Shown here piece after piece: positions 60,231 to 64,000 of a DNA stretch of 64,000 nucleotides (its first letter is position 1; every line of letters starts with the position of its first letter). The stretch lies in assembly GCA_017643925.1 (NCBI GenBank), contig JAEPML010000008.1, positions 62,001 to 126,000 of the forward strand, in the 5' to 3' direction. Origin of the DNA: Roseibium sp. (GTDB lineage Bacteria; Pseudomonadota; Alphaproteobacteria; Rhizobiales; Stappiaceae). The translations under genes and the position numbers were made by a program. The notes beneath the pieces are model-generated. The model was not told the DNA's origin and made no database searches. It was given only the letters and a program-made list of their open reading frames with translations.

Positions 60231-61487
60231 TTACTCCACAATCTCGGCCGTCTCGACCACTGCATGGAACAGGACATCTGTTCCGGCCTTGGCCCAGTCC
60301 TTGGAGATTTCCTCTGCCTCGTTGTGCGACAGGCCGTCGACGCAGGGGCACATGATCATGGCCGTCGGAGCGACCTTGTTGATCCAGCATGCATCATGAC
60401 CGGCACCGGAAATGATGTTCTGGTGCGAATAACCAAGGCGTTCTGCGGCATTGCGGACGGCCTCGACACAGGTCTTGTCGAACTCGACCGGGTCGAAGCC
60501 GCCGACTTTTTCAAACTCAACTTCGAGACCCATGTCGTCGCAGATCTTTTTGGCGCCAACTTTCAGCCGGTCTTCCATATCCTTGATCACCGCGATATCC
60601 GGTGAGCGGAAGTCGATGGTGAAAACCGCCTTGCCCGGGATCACGTTGCGCGAGTTGGGATAAACGTCAATATGACCGGCCGCGCCGACCGCGTGCGGTG
60701 CATGGGACCAGGCGATCTCGTCGACCAGCTCAAGAATACGCGCCATGCCGAGACCTGCATTCTTGCGCATCGGCATTGGTGTGGAGCCGGTATGGCTGTC
60801 CTTGCCGGTCACCGTCACCTGCGTCCAGGAAAGGCCCTGGCCATGCGTGACAACGCCGATATCCTTGTTTTCCGCTTCCAGGATCGGGCCCTGTTCGATG
60901 TGAAGCTCGAACATGGCATGCATCTTGTCCTTGCGAGCACCGACTTCCTCGTCACCCACCCAGCCGATGCGTTTCAATTCGTCGCCGAATGACTTGCCTT
61001 CCGCGTCTTCGCGCTCATAGGCCCAGTCCTGCGTATGAACGCCGGCAAAGACACCTGATGCCAGCATGGCCGGGGCAAACCGGGTGCCTTCCTCGTTGGT
61101 CCAGTTGGTCACGACGATCGGATGCTTCGTCTTGATCCCGAGATCGTTCATGGTGCGCACGACTTCAAGGCCGCCCAGAACCCCCAGGACGCCGTCATAC
61201 TTGCCACCGGTCGGCTGGGTGTCGAGATGGGATCCGACATAAACAGGGAGGGCGTCCGGGTCGGTACCTGGTCGCGTCATGAACATGTTGCCCATGGTGT
61301 CGACGCCCATGGTCATTCCGGCTTCTTCGCACCATTTCTGGAAAAGCTTGCGGCCTTCGCCGTCTTCATCCGTGACGGTCTGGCGGTTGTTGCCTCCGGC
61401 AACGCCCGGGCCGATCTTGGCCATTTCCATCAGGCTGTCCCACAACCGGTCTGCGTTGATCCTCAGGTTTTCGCCGGGAGCTGCCAT
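60231..61487 (-). CDS. Zn-dependent amidohydrolase (N-carbamoyl-beta-alanine / N-carbamoyl amino acid hydrolase, M20)
   Basis: Third step of the reductive pathway: removes CO2 and ammonia from N-carbamoyl-beta-alanine to give beta-alanine. The 418-residue M20-type enzyme shows GSHLDTQPTGGKYDG (metal His/Asp), TNWTNEEGTRF, ELHIEQGPILE, and SGAGHDACW and GLSHNEAEE near the C-terminus. Related N-carbamoyl-L-amino-acid hydrolases and allantoate amidohydrolases look alike, and the hydA context favours beta-ureidopropionase. ATG 61487 has AGGAG inside the end of the cupin gene, 11 bp upstream of it. Confidence 0.92.
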   Translation of the reverse strand: MAAPGENLRINADRLWDSLMEMAKIGPGVAGGNNRQTVTDEDGEGRKLFQKWCEEAGMTMGVDTMGNMFMTRPGTDPDALPVYVGSHLDTQPTGGKYDGVLGVLGGLEVVRTMNDLGIKTKHPIVVTNWTNEEGTRFAPAMLASGVFAGVHTQDWAYEREDAEGKSFGDELKRIGWVGDEEVGARKDKMHAMFELHIEQGPILEAENKDIGVVTHGQGLSWTQVTVTGKDSHTGSTPMPMRKNAGLGMARILELVDEIAWSHAPHAVGAAGHIDVYPNSRNVIPGKAVFTIDFRSPDIAVIKDMEDRLKVGAKKICDDMGLEVEFEKVGGFDPVEFDKTCVEAVRNAAERLGYSHQNIISGAGHDACWINKVAPTAMIMCPCVDGLSHNEAEEISKDWAKAGTDVLFHAVVETAEIVE

Positions 61488-61498
61488 GAGCTTGTCTC

Positions 61499-61786
61499 CT
61501 ATTTCAGTTCCGTTTCGACGAAAGACATCGGACTGTCTCCGCCATTGATAACATTGTGCTCCACGCCTTCGTCGCGCCGATAGACCGTTCCCGCCGGAAC
61601 AAGTACAGACCGTGTTTCACCATTCGGTTCTTCGAGCAGCATGCTGCACTCTGTCAGCGCGGTGATGACATAGTCCAGTTCGTGGCGGTGCCAGCCTGTC
61701 TCCGCGCCCGGTGCGAAGTCGAACCGGGTCACGCGAACCCTGTCATCGTCGATCAGCTGGCTGGCTGTTGCCTTTTGTCTGGTCAT
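61499..61786 (-). CDS. Small cupin-domain protein
   Basis: A 95-residue single cupin. Motif 1 is visible as GAETGWHRHELDYVI (G-x-H-x-H-type metal site) and motif 2 as VLVPAGTVYRRDEGVEHNV. ATG 61786 is preferred, with TTG 61795 possible. The downstream amidohydrolase is 11 bp away, so the genes are cotranscribed. The role is unknown. Small cupins accompany pyrimidine and purine catabolic operons, where they may act on unstable intermediates, but I cannot assign one. Confidence 0.85.
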   Translation of the reverse strand: MTRQKATASQLIDDDRVRVTRFDFAPGAETGWHRHELDYVITALTECSMLLEEPNGETRSVLVPAGTVYRRDEGVEHNVINGGDSPMSFVETELK

Positions 61787-61850
61787 CGCATGCAAATCCC
61801 GCTTGAACCCGGATCTGACTGCCGCCGCAAGTCGGCGGCAGACGATGGGG

Positions 61851-63179
61851 TCAGTCGATTGCGTTCAACACACTGCGCAGCTTGCCGAACAACTCATCGA
61901 TCTGTTCCCTGGTGATGATGAGTGGCGGCGACAGCGCAATGATATCTCCGGTCGTCCGGATCAGAATGCCGTCATCATAGGCCTTCAGGAAGGCCGAGAA
62001 TGCCCGTTTTGTCGGTTCTCCGGCAATCGGTTCAAGTTCAATGGCGCCGATCAGGCCGAGATTGCGAATGTCGATGACATGCGGACAATCCTTCAGGGAA
62101 TGCAGCCCGTCTTCCCAATGCTGAGCCAGATCCGCGGCCCGTGTCAGCAAGCCTTCCTCGTCATAGGTGTCGAGTGTTGCCAATGCTGCGGCACAGGCAA
62201 CCGGATGTGCGGAATATGTGTAACCGTGAAACAGCTCGATCATGTGAGCCGGGCCGGTCATGAATGCATTGTAGATGTCTGACGAGCAGAAAACGGCCCC
62301 CATCGGGATTACGCCCGACGTCAGACCCTTTGCCGTGGTGACGAGATCCGGTGTCACGCCGAAGAAGTCGGTCGCAAAAGGCGAACCGAGACGCCCGAAG
62401 CCGGTTATGACCTCATCGAAAATAAGCAGGATACCGTGCTGGGTACAGATTTCACGCAGCCGCTCCAGATAACCTTTCGGCGGGATCAGAACCCCTGTCG
62501 AACCGGCGACCGGCTCGACAATCACCGCTGCAATCGTCGACGGGTCATGTAGCTGGATGATACGGATCAGGTCTTCGGCATATTCGGCGCCACTTTCAGG
62601 CATGGCCCGTGAAAAGGCGTTGCGGTCCGGATCATGGGTGTGACGCATGTGGTCGACACCGGTCAGCAGAGACCCGAAATGCTTGCGGTTTGCAACGATG
62701 CCACCGACCGAAATACCACCAAAGCCAACACCGTGATAGCCGCGTTCACGTCCGATGAGCCGTGTGCGGGTGCCTTCCCCGATTGCACGCTGATAGGCCA
62801 GGGCGATCTTGAGGGCCGTGTCGACACTTTCCGAACCGGAGTTCGTGAAGAACACATGGTCGAGCGGTGAGGGCATCAGGGCAGCGAGACGGGCGGCCAG
62901 TTCAAATGCCTTGGGGTGCCCCATCTGGAACGCTGGCGCGTAATCGAGTTCGGCGACCTGGTTCTGGACGGCTTCCACGATCTTCGGACGGGAATGTCCC
63001 GCGTTGCAGCACCACAAGCCGGCGGTTCCGTCGAGAACCTGACGACCGTCGGACGTTGTGTAATGCATGTCCTTCGCCGAAACGAACATGCGGGGGGTCT
63101 GCTTGAATTGCCTGTTTGCCGTAAACGGCATCCAGAACGCTTCAAGGTTGTTTGTGACAGCCTGGCTCGGTGCTGACAT
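61851..63179 (-). CDS. Class III aminotransferase, beta-alanine:pyruvate type
   Basis: Final pathway step in the window: transfers the amino group of beta-alanine (or 3-aminoisobutyrate) to pyruvate, giving malonate semialdehyde. The N-terminus NLEAFWMPFTANRQFKQTPR is characteristic of omega-amino-acid:pyruvate transaminases. PLP-site motifs are FTNSGSESVDTALKIA, IFDEVITGFGRLG and the Schiff-base lysine in TTAKGLTSGVIPMGAV. ATG 63179 has GGAGGAGG upstream. It is the first gene of the leftward operon, facing the RutR-box region. Product is 442 residues. Confidence 0.94.
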   Translation of the reverse strand: MSAPSQAVTNNLEAFWMPFTANRQFKQTPRMFVSAKDMHYTTSDGRQVLDGTAGLWCCNAGHSRPKIVEAVQNQVAELDYAPAFQMGHPKAFELAARLAALMPSPLDHVFFTNSGSESVDTALKIALAYQRAIGEGTRTRLIGRERGYHGVGFGGISVGGIVANRKHFGSLLTGVDHMRHTHDPDRNAFSRAMPESGAEYAEDLIRIIQLHDPSTIAAVIVEPVAGSTGVLIPPKGYLERLREICTQHGILLIFDEVITGFGRLGSPFATDFFGVTPDLVTTAKGLTSGVIPMGAVFCSSDIYNAFMTGPAHMIELFHGYTYSAHPVACAAALATLDTYDEEGLLTRAADLAQHWEDGLHSLKDCPHVIDIRNLGLIGAIELEPIAGEPTKRAFSAFLKAYDDGILIRTTGDIIALSPPLIITREQIDELFGKLRSVLNAID

Positions 63180-63457
63180 GCGTCCTCCTCCGGTCCCGGG
63201 TGGACCGTTTGCTGGTTCCGCGCGAAGAGGAGCGCAGTGCCGTGCTATCCGTGTTTGAATCGGTCGCAGCGGCAGGGTCCTCTCCCCACAATGTTCCCTG
63301 GCACGCAGTTGGGACTTTATCCTCTGTTCTGGTGCCGTAAATCTCTGGTTGGCCCACTGGCCGGATCCGGATTTTTCCGGTTGTAATTATGATGATCACT
63401 TCGCTTAAATCCATCAAGAGTTGCCCATTGCAGCGACTCTTGTGATCGACTAGCCTT

Positions 63458-63473
63458 CTGACCATCTGGTCAA
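63458..63473. promoter_or_regulatory. rutR box: RutR-type operator 1
   Basis: CTGACCATCTGGTCAA contains the perfect 14-bp palindrome TGACCA-TC-TGGTCA, the RutR consensus core. It is placed between the divergent aminotransferase and TetR genes, 17 bp from operator 2. Confidence 0.8.
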
Positions 63474-63490
63474 TTTACCCTAGGAGGGAT

Positions 63491-63506
63491 TTGACCAAAT
63501 GGTCAA
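63491..63506. promoter_or_regulatory. rutR box: RutR-type operator 2
   Basis: TTGACCAAATGGTCAA is a perfect match to the full 16-bp RutR consensus TTGACCANNTGGTCAA. The centres of operators 1 and 2 are 33 bp apart, about three helical turns, allowing same-face binding of two dimers. Confidence 0.85.
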
Positions 63507-63654
63507 GATACAATTCCGGTCTTTGTGACTAATTTCCAGTCATTCGGGTTTGAAGGGGACTTGATCGCTCAGTTGGCGCTGAAGTGTCTGATATTTCAGC
63601 GCAATGGCAATGTTGGATAGAAGGGCAGCCTGAACGGGTTGCGGAAATTGGTTG

Positions 63655-64000
63655 ATGGCAGGTGTTGGCGGGCAGACGCAGTCTTCTTCAAAGACGGGTG
63701 GAATGAGCCGAATTCAGGAAAAGAACAGAAACCTGATTCTCGATGCCGCCCTTGGTGAATTTTCAAAGAAGGGATTTTCCGGAGCAACGGTCGAACGGAT
63801 CGCAGCCGAAGCAGGCATGTCGAAGTCGAACCTGCTTTATTATTTTTCCTCCAAGGAAGCGATTTATAACGCGACCCTGGCCCATATCCTCGAGGTTTGG
63901 CTGGCGCCCCTGAAAACGCTTGATCCTGCAGGGGATCCAGCACGGGAACTGGCGGGATATATCTGCCAGAAGATCGAAATGTCAGCGAATTTCCCTGAAG
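63655..64000 (+). CDS. rutR: TetR-family regulator, RutR-like, cut by window edge
   Basis: Uracil/thymine-responsive repressor type. The visible 115 residues show the TetR helix-turn-helix (ILDAALGEFSKKGFSGATV, then IAAEAGMSKSNLLYYFSSKE) and the RutR-like continuation LEVWLAPLKTLDPAGD and YICQKIEMSANFPE, which lines up with E. coli RutR residue for residue in spacing. ATG 63655 gives an N-terminal tail of RutR-like length. ATG 63703 is the alternative. The 3' part is outside the window. RutR boxes upstream support both the identity and autoregulation. Confidence 0.88.
   Translation, partial: MAGVGGQTQSSSKTGGMSRIQEKNRNLILDAALGEFSKKGFSGATVERIAAEAGMSKSNLLYYFSSKEAIYNATLAHILEVWLAPLKTLDPAGDPARELAGYICQKIEMSANFPE

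Larger units (their letters stand above)
63180..63654. other. Divergent regulatory region, pyrimidine operon / tetR
   Basis: A 475-bp intergenic region between the leftward aminotransferase and the rightward regulator. It contains two RutR-type palindromes (63458-63473 and 63491-63506) and a small hairpin CGGTCC-CGGGT-GGACCG (63191-63207) directly in front of the aminotransferase ribosome site. The leftward leader would be about 250-300 nt if transcription starts near the boxes. No coding region is seen. Confidence 0.6.

Overview
The window is a stretch of alphaproteobacterial chromosome. The housekeeping synteny (glmU-glmS-DUF502-recG-sdhE-mfd; ftsB-pdhABC-lpd; lipA-coq10-cinA-ispDF-dusB-ntrBCYX-trkA-hfq-hflX-mazG), the fused ispDF, the lipoyl domain on the PDH E1-beta subunit and the high GC content all point to the Hyphomicrobiales. 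A marine Stappiaceae-type genome (Roseibium/Labrenzia/Stappia) is my best guess, but that is an inference from gene order, not a measured placement. I see no IS element, prophage, CRISPR array or rRNA operon. One tRNA gene (Lys-TTT) is present.

Layout. 0-4 kb: the 3' part of tpiA, then secG, pyrG and a VOC-family protein. 3.9-8.3 kb: an RND efflux adaptor and pump without an outer-membrane partner. 8.3-11.2 kb: a looser, AT-richer accessory stretch with a self-duplicated small membrane protein, tRNA-Lys, a small orphan protein and an orphan TAXI-type binding protein. 11.3-25.8 kb: a CcdA-like thiol-disulfide transporter, a SPOR-domain cell-envelope protein, glmU and glmS (UDP-GlcNAc supply), a secreted unknown, a GNAT enzyme, two small membrane families, recG, sdhE and mfd. 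26-34.7 kb: DinB-like, pcm, an FtsB-like protein, the pyruvate dehydrogenase operon with lpd, two GlsB/YeaQ membrane proteins, a gamma-glutamylcyclotransferase-like protein and a thioesterase. 34.8-51.7 kb: lipA, coq10, three tandem paralogous secreted proteins of unknown function, cinA, ispDF, dusB-ntrB-ntrC, ntrY-ntrX, trkA, a D-amino-acid-type aminotransferase, hfq and hflX. 51.7-54.6 kb: an orphan periplasmic binding protein, an SDR and mazG.

54.3-64 kb: a leftward reductive pyrimidine-degradation cluster (ABC importer, dihydropyrimidinase, N-carbamoyl-beta-alanine amidohydrolase, cupin, beta-alanine:pyruvate-type aminotransferase) diverges from a RutR-type TetR regulator that runs off the right edge. 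The divergent region holds two perfect matches to the RutR palindrome TTGACCANNTGGTCAA core. A third, 15/16 copy lies 15 kb away in front of the aminotransferase gene at 49 kb, which suggests that gene is in the same regulon. The cluster as seen lacks dihydropyrimidine dehydrogenase and the ABC substrate-binding protein, and it carries an apparently foreign GH114-type secreted protein next to a set of small REP-like palindromes.

Other points worth attention are an NtrC-type palindrome placed to repress dusB-ntrBC, an NtrX regulator that lacks the GAFTGA loop, a strong intrinsic terminator inside the pdh-lpd gene string, and the three-gene tandem family at 36.2-37.9 kb. Start codons were chosen from Shine-Dalgarno spacing and family length, and alternatives are stated.
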